Origin: Pseudolabrys sp.
GTDB taxonomy: Bacteria; Pseudomonadota; Alphaproteobacteria; Rhizobiales; Xanthobacteraceae
NCBI GenBank assembly: GCA_026125895.1
Contig: JAHCKG010000034.1
Coordinates: 1 to 44,944 of the forward strand
DNA length: 44,944 bases
Direction: 5' to 3'
Shown here: one piece after another, positions 15,081 to 24,195 of the stretch
Layout of the letters: each line of letters begins with the position of its first letter
Numbering within the stretch: the first letter of the stretch is position 1
Notes under the pieces: model-generated
Database searches by the model: none
Told to the model about the DNA's origin: nothing
Seen by the model: only the letters and a program-made list of their open reading frames with translations
Translations under genes and position numbers: made by a program

Positions 15081-18000
15081 GCAAGCCGCTCACCATCCCG
15101 CCCGACGTCGTCGCGCTGCAGACCTCGGCGTCCGATCCGGGCCAGTCGGCCTGGGTGTCGGCCAATGCCGGCTCGGGCAAGACGCATGTGCTGGCGCAGC
15201 GCGTCATTCGTCTGTTACTGAACGGCACCGATCCGGCGCGCATTCTCTGCATCACCTTCACCAAGGCCGCCGCCGCCAACATGGCGAACCGCGTGTTCGA
15301 CGTGCTGCGCGGCTGGACCGTGCTCGACGACGCCGCGCTCGATGCCGCCATTCTCAAGACCGGCGTCAAGACCATCACGCCCGCCTTGCGGCTGCGGGCG
15401 CGGCAACTCTTCGCGCTGGCGCTCGACACGCCGGGCGGACTGAAGGTGCAGACCATCCACGCCTTCTGCACGCAGTTGCTGCACCTGTTCCCGTTTGAGG
15501 CCAATGTGCCGGCGCGCTTCGAGGTGCTCGATGAGGCGACCGAGCATCAGTTGCTGCACGACCTGACCATGGACGTGCTGCTCGAAGCCGCGCAGCAGCC
15601 GGATTCGACGCTCGGCCGCGCGCTGGCGCGCGCCGTGCTCGCCGCCGCCGACCAGACATTCCAGGAGATGATCCGCAACGCCATCTACGAGCGCGACGAT
15701 CTGACCAAATGGATCGACGCCGCCGGCAGCATCGATGCCGCCGCGGCGCAGCTCTCGCAGGTGCTGCGCATCAGGCCGGAGGACACGGTCGAGGCGGCCG
15801 ACGCGGCGCTGTTTGCCGAAAGCGCCTTCATCGAGGCCGAATGGCCGGACGTCGCCGCCGTACTGGAGACCGGCTCGAAGACCGACAAGGAGCAAGGCGG
15901 CCGTTTCCGCGCGCTGGCGGCGCTCGATCTTACCCGGCGCATCGAGACCTATCTCGATATCTTCTGCACCAGCAGCCGCGACAAGACGCGCGAGAACGTC
16001 GCCACCAAGGGTCTGCAAAAGAACCATCCCGATATGTGCGAGCGGCTGACGCGCGAGCGCGACCGCATCTGGGACCTGCTGACGCGAAAGCGCGCCATCG
16101 AGGCGCGCGACCGCAGCATGGCGCTGTTCGCCATCGCCTATGCGGTGATCCTGCGCTTCCGCAAGGAGAAGGATCGCCGCGGCCTGCTCGATTACGACGA
16201 CCTGATCGACAAGACCCTCGAACTGCTCACCGAGCAGAGCGCCGCCTGGGTGCATTACAAGCTCGACAGCGGCATCCACCACGTGCTGATCGACGAGGCG
16301 CAGGACACCAGCCCGAAACAGTGGGCTATCGTCGAGCGGCTGGTCAGCGAGTTCTTCGCCGGCAAGGGCGCGCATGACCGCGTGCGCACCATCTTCGCCG
16401 TCGGCGACGAGAAGCAGTCGATCTTCTCGTTCCAGGGCGCCGACCCGCGCGAGTTCGACGCCAACCGCCGGCGCTTCGAACAGGCGCACCGCCGCGCCGA
16501 ACTCACCTTCGTCGATGTCGCCTTCAAGACGTCGTTCCGTTCCGGCGCCAATGTGCTCGACGCCGTCGATGTCGTGTTCAAGAGCGAAACCGCGCATGCG
16601 GGCCTCAGCGCCGACAATGTCGCGCCGGTGCATCAATCGCTGCCCGACAAGGCGCCGGGACTGGTCGAACTGTGGGACCTCACCGAGGCCGACATCATCG
16701 ACAAGAAGCCGGGCTGGGATGCGCCGTTCGATCTGCAGACGGCGCGCAGCGCGCCGGCCAAGCTCGCCGACCGCATCGCCGGCACGGTCGCGGCGTGGCG
16801 CGGCCAGGGCCGCGCGTCCAAGGACGTGCTCATTCTGGTGCGTCAGCGCGGCGCGCTGTTCGAGGCCATCATCCGCGCGCTCAAGCAAGCGGGCGTGCCG
16901 GTCGCCGGCGCCGACCGGCTGGTGCTGACGCAGCACATCGCGGTGATGGACCTGATGGTGCTGGCCGACGCGCTGCTGCTGCCGGAGGACGATCTGGCGC
17001 TCGCCACCATTCTCAAGAGCCCGCTGTTCGGCATCGGCGATGCGGCGCTGGAGAAGCTGGCCTGGAAGCGCGACGGCCGTCTGCACGATGCGCTGCGCAC
17101 GCAGATGCCTGACGTGGCGGCGCGCTTCGCGGCGATGCGGGTCCGGGCGCGTGAGAATTCGCCCTTCGCCTTCTATGCCTGGCTGCTCGGCGCCGAAGGC
17201 GGCCGCCGCCGCTTCCTGTCGCGGCTCGGCCACGAGGCCGCCGACGCGCTCGACGAATTCCTCAACCTCGCGCTCGATTACGAGACGCGCGAGACGCCGA
17301 CCTTGCAGGGCTTCGTCGCCTGGCTGAGCGCCGCCGAGGCGGAAGTGAAGCGCGACATGGAGATGGAGCGCGACGAAGTCCGCGTCATGACCGTGCACGG
17401 CGCCAAGGGCCTCGAAGCGCCCTTCGTCATCCTCGCCGACACCACGACGCGGCCCGAGGGTCCGATTCCGCCGAAACTACTGGCGCTGGCGCCGGACCAG
17501 GCGGCGCCCGATGCACCGAAGCCGATGGTCTGGATCGGCCGCAAGGCCAATGACAACGCGGCCATGGCGGCGGCGCGCGATGTCGTGTTGCGCGAGGCGA
17601 CAGACGAGTATCGCCGCCTGCTCTATGTGGCGATGACGCGCGCCGCCGAGCGGCTCGTCGTCTGCGGCCTCAAGGGTCACAACAAGATCCCCGACGGCTG
17701 CTGGTATCAGCTCGTCGACAATGCGCTGGCCGAGCTCACCGTGCGCGAGAACGCCGACGACAAGGTCGGCGACGGTGACGGCACCGTGCGCCGCTATCGC
17801 AAGATCGATCCTTACGCGTCACAGGAGGCGGCGCAGCAAGAGGCGGCCGCGCCGAACGCGGCCACATCCAAGCCACTTGTCGTGCCCGACTGGCTGGCGC
17901 AGGACGCGTCGCGCGACGAGACCGTCCGCATCATCACACCATCGGGCTTCGATGAAGGCGCGCGCCGGCCGCTGCCGACCGCCGGGCAGAACGTCGCGCA

Positions 18001-18538
18001 GAAGCAGGCATTGCTGCGCGGCTCGCTGACGCATCGGCTGCTGCAATCGCTGCCCGGCATTCCGGCGGAGCGGCGGCGGCAGGCGGCGGAGGATTATCTC
18101 GGCCGCGCCGGCAAGGATTTGCTGGAGCTCGAACGCGGCGCGCTGATCGCCGACGTGCTGCGCGTGCTCGACGATGCCCGGTTCCGCGAACTGTTCGGCG
18201 GCGGCAGCCGCGCCGAGGTACCGATCGTCGGCCGCATCGAACTCGGCGGCGAAACCCGCCGCGTCAACGGCCAGGTCGATCGCCTGGTGGTCACGCCGGA
18301 CTGGGTTCTGATCGCCGACTACAAGACGAATCGGCCGGCGCCGGCGAGTCTTGCCGCCGCCGAAACCGCCTACCCCCAATATATCCGCCAGCTTGCGCTG
18401 TACCGCGCGGTGCTCGCGAAACTGTACCCCGGCCGCGGTATCCGCTGCGCCCTTGTCTGGACCGAAGTGCCTGATCTGATGGAGATTTCAGCCGAGGCGC
18501 TGACCCATGCCCTGACGGCAGTCACGTCCGCGCGATAG
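15077..18538 (+). CDS. addA: Double-strand break repair helicase AddA
   Basis: A 1153-residue UvrD/Rep-type 3'-5' helicase with a C-terminal nuclease, partner of AddB. Helicase motifs are in order: Walker A SANAGSGKTHVLAQR (residue about 28), Ia ITFTKAAAANMA, II VLIDEAQDTSPKQW, III VGDEKQSIFSFQGADP, V VMTVHGAKGLEAPFV, and VI RRLLYVAMTRAAERL. The nuclease near the C-terminus has LIADYKTNRPAP. The complex degrades broken ends to Chi-like sites and loads RecA. The ATG overlaps the addB stop; an in-frame ATG at 14990 lies inside addB and was rejected. Confidence 0.96.
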   Translation: MSKPLTIPPDVVALQTSASDPGQSAWVSANAGSGKTHVLAQRVIRLLLNGTDPARILCITFTKAAAANMANRVFDVLRGWTVLDDAALDAAILKTGVKTITPALRLRARQLFALALDTPGGLKVQTIHAFCTQLLHLFPFEANVPARFEVLDEATEHQLLHDLTMDVLLEAAQQPDSTLGRALARAVLAAADQTFQEMIRNAIYERDDLTKWIDAAGSIDAAAAQLSQVLRIRPEDTVEAADAALFAESAFIEAEWPDVAAVLETGSKTDKEQGGRFRALAALDLTRRIETYLDIFCTSSRDKTRENVATKGLQKNHPDMCERLTRERDRIWDLLTRKRAIEARDRSMALFAIAYAVILRFRKEKDRRGLLDYDDLIDKTLELLTEQSAAWVHYKLDSGIHHVLIDEAQDTSPKQWAIVERLVSEFFAGKGAHDRVRTIFAVGDEKQSIFSFQGADPREFDANRRRFEQAHRRAELTFVDVAFKTSFRSGANVLDAVDVVFKSETAHAGLSADNVAPVHQSLPDKAPGLVELWDLTEADIIDKKPGWDAPFDLQTARSAPAKLADRIAGTVAAWRGQGRASKDVLILVRQRGALFEAIIRALKQAGVPVAGADRLVLTQHIAVMDLMVLADALLLPEDDLALATILKSPLFGIGDAALEKLAWKRDGRLHDALRTQMPDVAARFAAMRVRARENSPFAFYAWLLGAEGGRRRFLSRLGHEAADALDEFLNLALDYETRETPTLQGFVAWLSAAEAEVKRDMEMERDEVRVMTVHGAKGLEAPFVILADTTTRPEGPIPPKLLALAPDQAAPDAPKPMVWIGRKANDNAAMAAARDVVLREATDEYRRLLYVAMTRAAERLVVCGLKGHNKIPDGCWYQLVDNALAELTVRENADDKVGDGDGTVRRYRKIDPYASQEAAQQEAAAPNAATSKPLVVPDWLAQDASRDETVRIITPSGFDEGARRPLPTAGQNVAQKQALLRGSLTHRLLQSLPGIPAERRRQAAEDYLGRAGKDLLELERGALIADVLRVLDDARFRELFGGGSRAEVPIVGRIELGGETRRVNGQVDRLVVTPDWVLIADYKTNRPAPASLAAAETAYPQYIRQLALYRAVLAKLYPGRGIRCALVWTEVPDLMEISAEALTHALTAVTSAR

Positions 18539-18542
18539 CGCC

Positions 18543-18571
18543 TTGACGCTCCGGGGGCCCGTCCATACGTT
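18543..18571 (+). promoter_or_regulatory. Possible promoter of trxA
   Basis: TTGACG (18543-18548) is followed after 17 bases by TACGTT (18566-18571), just after the addA stop and about 65 bases before the trxA start. The -35 is good but the -10 is weak, so this is tentative. Confidence 0.35.
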
Positions 18572-18634
18572 CCGGTCCTCGCAATTTTGCGGCGCGATTC
18601 TTGAGCGCCGCCAGTCACAGTAAAGGGGCTCATC

Positions 18635-18955
18635 ATGGCCGTCGGAAAGACTACGGATGCAAGCTTCGACACGGACGTTCTCAAGTCGTCCGAGCCGGTG
18701 GTGGTGGACTTCTGGGCCGAGTGGTGCGGTCCGTGCCGCATGATTGCGCCGGCGCTCGAGGAGATTTCCGGCTCGCTCGGCGACAAGGTGAAGATCGTCA
18801 AGCTCAACGTCGACGAGAACCCGAACATCGCCGCCAAGTACGGCATCATGTCGATCCCGACGCTGCTGCTGTTCAAGGGCGGCGAGATCGCCGACCGCCA
18901 GGTTGGCGCCGCGCCGAAGCAGAAGCTGCAGCAGTGGATCACCGCCGCGGTGTGA
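18635..18955 (+). CDS. trxA: Thioredoxin 1
   Basis: A 106-residue cytosolic thioredoxin, a general protein disulfide reductase. The active site WCGPC spans residues 30-34, with Asp25 in VVVDFWAEW. The cis-proline motif is [12 protein letters not shown], and the C-terminal helix ends [10 protein letters not shown]. Length is exactly that of the family. GGGG lies 6 bases before the ATG, and a strong terminator follows. The addB-addA-trxA order is common in Hyphomicrobiales; the 96-base gap suggests trxA also has its own promoter. Confidence 0.97.
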   Translation: MAVGKTTDASFDTDVLKSSEPVVVDFWAEWCGPCRMIAPALEEISGSLGDKVKIVKLNVDENPNIAAKYGIMSIPTLLLFKGGEIADRQVGAAPKQKLQQWITAAV

Positions 18956-18982
18956 TTCCGGCGGGAGACCTTTGCGTTACCG

Positions 18983-19011
18983 AACGGCCGGGTCACTCCC
19001 GGCCGTTTTTG
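18983..19011 (+). terminator. Rho-independent terminator after trxA
   Basis: AACGGCCGGG (18983-18992) pairs perfectly with CCCGGCCGTT (18998-19007) around TCACT and is followed by a T run. It ends the trxA transcript. Confidence 0.88.
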
Positions 19012-19028
19012 TTTGCCTTGCTTGCTTT

Positions 19029-19178
19029 CTTCCCCTCTCCCCTTGTGGGAGAGGGTGCCTGAGCGAACGCAGTGAGCGAAGGCGGGTGAGGGGGTCAGCG
19101 CTTATTGAATGCCTGCCCCCCTCACCCGGCTCGTACCTTCGGTACTCGCCACCCTCTCCCACAAGGGGAGAGGGGAAG
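19029..19178. repeat. Long palindromic repeat with 29-bp perfect arms
   Basis: The arm at 19029-19057 (CTTCCCCTCTCCCCTTGTGG and on to GAGAGGGTG) is perfectly repeated in inverted orientation at 19150-19178. Inner arms GGGTGAGGGGG and CCCCCTCACCC are also complementary. Smaller hairpins sit in the loops, including GAGCGAACGCAGTGAGCGAA. The element lies between trxA and the ligase gene and ends about 40 bases before the ligase start. Confidence 0.85.
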
Positions 19179-19219
19179 AAGATAAGAACCGAACTCCCTC
19201 CTCCGCGTTATCGCCTGTC

Positions 19220-20254
19220 ATGCGTTCCGCGTTGCGCCGCCCCTTTCCGCTGATGGAAGCCTTGTCCGTGGACGAGATCCCGGAGGGCCGGCAATGGCAA
19301 TACGAGCCGAAGTGGGACGGCTTCCGCTGCCTCGCCTTTCGCGACGGCGCGGCGATCGAACTGCAATCGAAATCCGGCCAGTCGCTGACGCGTTATTTCC
19401 CCGAGCTCGTCGCCGCGCTCAAGGCTCTCAAGGCCAAGCGTTTCGTGCTCGACGGCGAGGTCGTGGTGCCGGAGGGTCGCGTGTTCTCGTTCGACAAGCT
19501 GTTGCAACGCATTCACCCGGCGGCGAGCCGCGTTGCCAAGCTGGCCAAGGAAACGCCGGCGCTGTTCATCGTCTTCGATCTGCTGGTCGATGCCGACGGC
19601 GACACGCTCACCAAACTGCCGCTCGACGAGCGGCGCAAGGCGCTCAAGGCTTTCGTCAAGAGCTACGGCCACGGCCACAAATCCATCCGCCTGTCGCCGG
19701 CGACCAAGCGGCTGGCCGATGCGAAGAAATGGCTGAAACAGGTCGGCGCCACGCTCGACGGCATCGTCGCCAAGCGTCTCGACATGCCCTACCAGTCCGG
19801 CAATCGCCACGGCATGCAGAAGATCAAGAACTACCGCAGCGCCGACTGCGTCGTCGGCGGCTTTCGCTATAACGAAGGCACCAAGGTCGTCGGCTCGCTG
19901 CTGCTCGGGCTCTATGACGGCGACGGCCTGCTGAACCATGTCGGCTTCACCTCGTCGCTGAAGGCCGACGAGAAGAAGGCGCTCACCGCGAAGCTGAAGA
20001 AATTCGTCGGCGGCGAAGGCTTCTCCGGCGACAAGCCCGGCGGCCCGAGCCGCTGGTCGACCAAGCGTTCGGCGGAATGGCGGCCGCTCAAGCCGAAGCT
20101 GGTGGTCGAGGTCTGCTACGACCATTTCAGCGGTGGCCGCTTCCGCCACGGCACGCGGCTGTTGCGCTGGCGGCCGGACAAGGCGCCCGAGCAATGCACG
20201 ATGAAGCAGGTCACCGCGCAGAAGAAAGCGGATTTGATGAAGTTGTTGAAGTGA
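19220..20254 (+). CDS. ATP-dependent DNA ligase (LigC-like, stand-alone)
   Basis: A 344-residue ligase of the LigC/LigD-ligase-domain type. The adenylated Lys is in EPKWDGFRCLAF (motif I). Other nucleotidyltransferase motifs are VLDGEVVVPEG (III), LFIVFDLLV, DGIVAKRLDMPY (IV) and MQKIKNYRSADCVVGGF (V). The OB domain has SLLLGLYDGDGLLNHVGFTS and VEVCYDHFSGGRFRHGTRLL. No Ku gene or LigD nuclease/polymerase domains are nearby, so a repair role outside classical NHEJ is likely, as for mycobacterial LigC. The ATG at 19220 is preferred; the frame is open further upstream, but that stretch lies in the palindromic repeat. Essential replication is presumably carried out by an NAD-dependent LigA elsewhere. 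Confidence 0.9.
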   Translation: MRSALRRPFPLMEALSVDEIPEGRQWQYEPKWDGFRCLAFRDGAAIELQSKSGQSLTRYFPELVAALKALKAKRFVLDGEVVVPEGRVFSFDKLLQRIHPAASRVAKLAKETPALFIVFDLLVDADGDTLTKLPLDERRKALKAFVKSYGHGHKSIRLSPATKRLADAKKWLKQVGATLDGIVAKRLDMPYQSGNRHGMQKIKNYRSADCVVGGFRYNEGTKVVGSLLLGLYDGDGLLNHVGFTSSLKADEKKALTAKLKKFVGGEGFSGDKPGGPSRWSTKRSAEWRPLKPKLVVEVCYDHFSGGRFRHGTRLLRWRPDKAPEQCTMKQVTAQKKADLMKLLK

Positions 20255-20261
20255 CGATCTT

Positions 20262-20389
20262 GCCCCGGACGCGGCGCAGCACGAAGTGGTGCGCCGCAGA
20301 GCCGGGGCCGCGACAAACTCACTTATCCGCAAAGGTCCCGGGTCTGCAGCGCATCATTCGCTACGCTCATGCTGCGCAGCGCCCGGGAC
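20262..20389. repeat. Two adjacent palindromes between ligase and folC genes
   Basis: GCCCCGG (20262-20268) pairs with CCGGGGC (20302-20308), with inner 12-bp arms GCGGCGCAGCAC and GTGGTGCGCCGC that differ at one position. A second palindrome runs from GTCCCGGG (20335-20342) to CCCGGGAC (20382-20389). The ligase and folC converge here, so the stems may also help terminate both transcripts. Confidence 0.6.
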
Positions 20390-20394
20390 AAGAG

Positions 20395-21717
20395 CTACAC
20401 CGGCTCCGTCCCATTCTCCCGCAGGATCTCGCCCGCGAGATACAGCGACCCGGTAATCAGCACACGCGGCGGCGGCTCGAGATCGAGCTTGCGCACGGCA
20501 TCGAGCGCCTCGTCGATGTTCTTGCGCGCCACGGCCGACACGCCGACCGCGGTCGCGGCGGCGGCGACGTCCTCGGCGCTCATGCCCTTGTCGGCGCCGG
20601 GCACCGGCACGGTGATCATGCGCCGCGCCAGCCCGGTGAAATTGCGCAGGAAGCCGGAGGCGTCCTTGGTCGAGAGCATGCCGACGATCATGACCAGCGG
20701 CCGCGACACGCGCTCCTCGAGATCGGCGAGCGCCGCCGCGGTGGCGCGGCCGCCGTCGGGATTATGCCCGCCGTCGAGCCACAGCTCGGCGCCCGGCGGC
20801 AGGAGATCGACCAGCCGGCCGCTGGCGAGGCGCTGCAAGCGCGCCGGCCAGTCGGCCTTGGTCATGCCGGCCTCGAACGCCGCCGGAGCGATCTTCAAAC
20901 TTGGGATGGCGCGCAGCGCCGCGATGGCAAGGCCGGCATTCTCGAACTGATGGCGGCCGAACAGTTTCGGCGCCGGCAGATCGAGCAAACCGTTGTCGTC
21001 CTGATAGACGAGGCGGCCGCGTTCCTCCGTCGCCGTCCAGCCCTCGCCGGCAATGCGGATCGGCGCTTTCAGGCGCGCCGCCTGGCGTTCGATGACGGCG
21101 AGCGCGTCGCGTTGCTGCGCCGCAACGATGACCGGCGCGCCCTGTTTGATGATGCCTGCTTTCTCGAACGCGATCTTCTCGATCGTATCGCCGAGGAATT
21201 CGAGATGATCGAGCGACACCGGCGTGATGATCGAGGCCAGCGGCTGGTCGATGACGTTGGTGGCGTCCAGCCGCCCGCCGAGGCCGACCTCGAGCAGCAG
21301 CACGTCGGCCGGGTGGCGCGAGAACAGCAGCATGCCGGCGGCGGTGGTGATCTCGAACACCGTGATCGGCGCATCGCCATTGGCGCGCTCACACTCTTCC
21401 AGTGCCGCCGACAATTCGACGTCGCCGACCAGCGCGCCCTCGCCGCCCTTTTTGCCGAGACGGAAGCGCTCGTTGAAATGCACCAGATGCGGCGAGGTAT
21501 AGACGTGCACGGCGAGTCCGGCGGCTTCGAGAATGGCGCGCAGGAACGCGACCGTCGAACCCTTCCCGTTGGTGCCGGCGACGTGGATGACCGGCGGCAG
21601 CTTGCGCTCGGGATGGCCGAGCGCGGCCAGCAGCCGCTCGATGCGGTCGAGCGACAGATCGATGCGCTTGGGATGCAGCGCGGTCAGCCGCGCGAGGATG
21701 AGATCGACGGGGTTCAT
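20395..21717 (-). CDS. folC: Bifunctional folylpolyglutamate synthase/dihydrofolate synthase
   Basis: A 440-residue Mur-ligase-fold enzyme that adds glutamate to dihydropteroate and extends folate polyglutamate tails. The P-loop HVAGTNGKGSTVAFL (about residues 45-59) is diagnostic. TSPHLVHFNERFRL follows, then FEITTAAGMLLFS, LLEVGLGGRLDATNVI and ITPVSLDHLEFLGDTIEKIA, with the metal-binding His and Asp. LWLDGGHNPDGGRATAAAL marks the C-terminal domain. It is the last gene of the trp-accD-folC cluster, and the accD-folC neighbourhood is widely conserved in proteobacteria. A repeat separates it from accD. Confidence 0.96.
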   Translation of the reverse strand: MNPVDLILARLTALHPKRIDLSLDRIERLLAALGHPERKLPPVIHVAGTNGKGSTVAFLRAILEAAGLAVHVYTSPHLVHFNERFRLGKKGGEGALVGDVELSAALEECERANGDAPITVFEITTAAGMLLFSRHPADVLLLEVGLGGRLDATNVIDQPLASIITPVSLDHLEFLGDTIEKIAFEKAGIIKQGAPVIVAAQQRDALAVIERQAARLKAPIRIAGEGWTATEERGRLVYQDDNGLLDLPAPKLFGRHQFENAGLAIAALRAIPSLKIAPAAFEAGMTKADWPARLQRLASGRLVDLLPPGAELWLDGGHNPDGGRATAAALADLEERVSRPLVMIVGMLSTKDASGFLRNFTGLARRMITVPVPGADKGMSAEDVAAAATAVGVSAVARKNIDEALDAVRKLDLEPPPRVLITGSLYLAGEILRENGTEPV

Positions 21718-21754
21718 GTTTGATCAACGTCGCGCGCAGGCGCGCACTTTATCT

Positions 21755-21843
21755 CCGCTCACCCCCGCGAAGGCGGGGGTCCAGAGCGATATAGCACAGA
21801 CTTTGCAGCATAACTGGATCCCCGCTTTCGCGGGGATGAGCGG
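21755..21843. repeat. Dispersed palindromic repeat, family A copy 2
   Basis: CCGCTCACCCCCGCGAAGGC, then GGGGGTCCAG, has its inverted partner CTGGATCCCCGC ending GGGGATGAGCGG. It is the same design as 11913-11974 with a longer central loop. It lies between accD and folC. Confidence 0.75.
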
Positions 21844-21877
21844 AGTATGTGGCAGTGCCTGATGTAAAATTAAAGGC

Positions 21878-22762
21878 TCACGCCGCCGGCAATTGCTTGT
21901 CCGCCGGCGCGTAAGCCGGCGCCTTGGTCAGCAGCCGGCACAACTGCCCGAGCGTCGAGCGCAACTGGTGGCGGTGCACGACCATGTCGACCATGCCGTG
22001 CTCGGCGAGATATTCGGCGCGCTGGAAGCCCGCGGGCAGTTTCTCGCGGATGGTCTGTTCGATGACGCGTGGGCCGGCAAAACCGATCAGCGCGCCGGGC
22101 TCGGCGATGTGCACGTCGCCCAGCATGGCGTAGGACGCCGTGACGCCGCCGGTGGTCGGATTGGTCAGCACGACGATGTAAGGCTTCTTGGCCTCGCGCA
22201 GCATCTGCACGCCGACCGTGGTGCGCGGCAGCTGCATCAGCGACAGGATGCCTTCCTGCATGCGCGCGCCGCCCGAGGCGGCGAACATGATGAACGGCGT
22301 CTCGCGCTTCACCGCGGTCTCGAGCCCGGCGATGATGGCCTCGCCCGCCGCCATGCCGAGCGAGCCGCCCATGAAATCGAAATCCTGCACGCCGATGGTC
22401 ACCGTCTGGCCTTCGAGGCGGCCGATGCCGAGCTTCACCGCATCCTGATAACCGGTCTTGGTGCGCGCATCCTTGAGGCGGTCGGCGTAGCGGCGCTCGT
22501 CGCGGAATTTGAGCGGATCGACCTGCACTTCCGGCAGCGCGATATCTTCGTATTCACCGCCATCGAACATGCTCGACAGCCGCTTCGGCGCCGAGATGCG
22601 CATGTGATAGCCGGACGACGGAATGACGAACTGGTTCTGCTCGACGTCCTTGTAGAACACGAGCTGCCCGGTCTCCGGACACTTGATCCAGAGATTCTCC
22701 GGCGTGTCGCGGCGCAGGAAGCTGCGAATCTTCGGCCGTACGACGTTGTTGATCCAGTTCAT
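21878..22762 (-). CDS. accD: Acetyl-CoA carboxylase carboxyltransferase subunit beta
   Basis: A 294-residue beta subunit of the carboxyltransferase that makes malonyl-CoA, the first step of fatty acid synthesis, with AccA. The crotonase-fold core is clear: [53 protein letters not shown] and [17 protein letters not shown]. The N-terminal zinc ribbon, four Cys in E. coli (CxxC and CxxC), has only one Cys left here ([11 protein letters not shown], then IPSSGYHMR), so it cannot bind zinc in the usual way. I recall the same decay in Rhodopseudomonas-type AccD, so it seems lineage-wide rather than a defect. Confidence 0.96.
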   Translation of the reverse strand: MNWINNVVRPKIRSFLRRDTPENLWIKCPETGQLVFYKDVEQNQFVIPSSGYHMRISAPKRLSSMFDGGEYEDIALPEVQVDPLKFRDERRYADRLKDARTKTGYQDAVKLGIGRLEGQTVTIGVQDFDFMGGSLGMAAGEAIIAGLETAVKRETPFIMFAASGGARMQEGILSLMQLPRTTVGVQMLREAKKPYIVVLTNPTTGGVTASYAMLGDVHIAEPGALIGFAGPRVIEQTIREKLPAGFQRAEYLAEHGMVDMVVHRHQLRSTLGQLCRLLTKAPAYAPADKQLPAA

Positions 22763-22894
22763 CGAAAAGCTCGCGTTTTGCGCCGGCGCATTGTCCGCCG
22801 GATGTAAGCCGTCTTTGTTTACCGTGCCACTATGAACGAATTGTGGTTACTGGATTGCCCGTTTTCACGGCCAATGACGCACCGTTTGACGACG

Positions 22895-23734
22895 CTACTC
22901 CGCCGCCACCTTCCCCGCCGCACGCACGCCCTTGGCAATATCCGCGACCAGATCGGTCACCGCCTTGACGGTGGCCGGGCCGCCCTTGCCGCTGTCGTCG
23001 AGGGTCTTCTTCAGCGCGTCGATCAGCGCCGAGCCGACCACGACGCCGTCGGCGCCGGCGGCAATGGCGCGGGCGCTTTCGGCGTTCTTGACGCCGAAGC
23101 CGACCGCCACCGGCAGCTTCGTGTGCTTCTTGATGCGGCCCACCGCCGCCGACACCTTGGCGGCGTCGGGCGCCGCCGAGCCGGTGATGCCAGTGATCGA
23201 CACGTAATAAACAAAGCCCGAGGTGTTGTTGAGCACCGCCGGCAGGCGCTTGTCGTCGGTCGTCGGCGTCGCCAGGCGGATGAAGTTGAGGCCCGCCTTG
23301 AGCGCCGGCAGGCACAACTCCTCGTCCTCCTCCGGCGGTAGATCGACGATGATCAGGCCATCGACGCCGGCCTCCTTGGCATCGGCGAGAAACTTGTCGA
23401 CGCCGTAGATGTAGATCGGGTTGTAGTAGCCCATCAGCACGATCGGCGTGTTGGCTTCGCTTTTGCGGAAGTCGCGCACCATCGCCAGCGTCTTCTTCAG
23501 CGTCTGCCCGGCTTTGAGCGCGCGCACGCCGGCCGCCTGGATCGACGGACCGTCGGCCATCGGATCGGTGAACGGCATGCCGAGCTCGATGACATCGGCG
23601 CCGGCCTGCGGCAGCGCCTTGATCACGGCCATCGACGTCTCGTAGTCCGGATCGCCGGACATCACGAACGTGACGAGCGCCGCGCGGCCTTCGTCCTTAA
23701 GAGCGGCGAAGCGCTTTTCGATACGGGTGGTCAT
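22895..23734 (-). CDS. trpA: Tryptophan synthase alpha subunit
   Basis: A 279-residue TIM-barrel enzyme that splits indole-3-glycerol phosphate to indole and glyceraldehyde 3-phosphate; indole tunnels to TrpB. Catalytic Glu is in [20 protein letters not shown], with the acidic FTDP motif after it. [35 protein letters not shown] and VGFGVKN complete the family pattern. AGGAG lies 7 bases before the ATG, within the 3' end of the preceding membrane-protein gene, whose stop overlaps this ATG (ATGA). Normally trpB directly precedes trpA; here another gene intervenes. Confidence 0.97.
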   Translation of the reverse strand: MTTRIEKRFAALKDEGRAALVTFVMSGDPDYETSMAVIKALPQAGADVIELGMPFTDPMADGPSIQAAGVRALKAGQTLKKTLAMVRDFRKSEANTPIVLMGYYNPIYIYGVDKFLADAKEAGVDGLIIVDLPPEEDEELCLPALKAGLNFIRLATPTTDDKRLPAVLNNTSGFVYYVSITGITGSAAPDAAKVSAAVGRIKKHTKLPVAVGFGVKNAESARAIAAGADGVVVGSALIDALKKTLDDSGKGGPATVKAVTDLVADIAKGVRAAGKVAAE

Positions 23735-24195
23735 GCCCGCACTCCTATACAGATACGAGACAACCAAGGATAAAATGCGCCGAGCACTCCCAAGACTCCG
23801 AACAGCCAAAAAAGGGTATTGAAGGTCTTGCGATATGACCACACATCGCCTTTTTTCTCAGCCCGACGCACGAAATTTAGATTTTCTGACCCGACCTGAG
23901 CACACAGCTTTTCTAAAGATTCATTCAAATAATCTTCAGCTAATTTGGTGAGCTGCACGGTTCGCCTGTCAAGCTGCTTAAAACAAAACGATACAATCGA
24001 CAGGACCAATCCAACGACAGTGGCCGCGACGAGGTTGTCAGCGTGAAACGCGGTAAAGTAGCCGCCGATACAGAACCCCGAAATTACAAGGTAGAAATTG
24101 AAGACCTTAAGTCTTTGGTCCGCATGGATCTCAAACCACTTGATTGCCATATCGTTGGCAACCTTGAGACCCTCGGACGAGAGGGTTTCCGTCAT
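23731..24195 (-). CDS. Small multi-pass membrane protein of unknown function inserted between trpB and trpA
   Basis: A 154-residue protein that I cannot assign to a named family. An amphipathic N-terminus ([32 protein letters not shown]) leads into two membrane segments at about 33-51 and 54-72. A charged helical cytosolic stretch follows ([20 protein letters not shown]), and a third hydrophobic segment lies at about 128-146 ([18 protein letters not shown]). Small proteins with an ADQRLKxFNFY-like entry and a LDxRT helix after the second segment occur in accessory regions; that likeness is from memory. GC is about 48% by my count against about 65% around it. GGAGG lies 10 bases before the ATG. 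The ATG overlaps the trpB stop and the TGA overlaps the trpA start, with GTCAT at both junctions (23730-23734, 24191-24195). Confidence 0.85.
   Translation of the reverse strand: MTETLSSEGLKVANDMAIKWFEIHADQRLKVFNFYLVISGFCIGGYFTAFHADNLVAATVVGLVLSIVSFCFKQLDRRTVQLTKLAEDYLNESLEKLCAQVGSENLNFVRRAEKKGDVWSYRKTFNTLFWLFGVLGVLGAFYPWLSRICIGVRA

Noticed and set aside
15215-17398. Very long open frame (727 codons) antisense to addA, and similar long antisense frames over divL, addB, cysN, rpsA and the dipeptide-binding protein gene
   Set aside because: They are compositional shadows in GC-rich coding DNA: His/Arg/Ala-rich, without domains, and opposite to genes with clear motifs.
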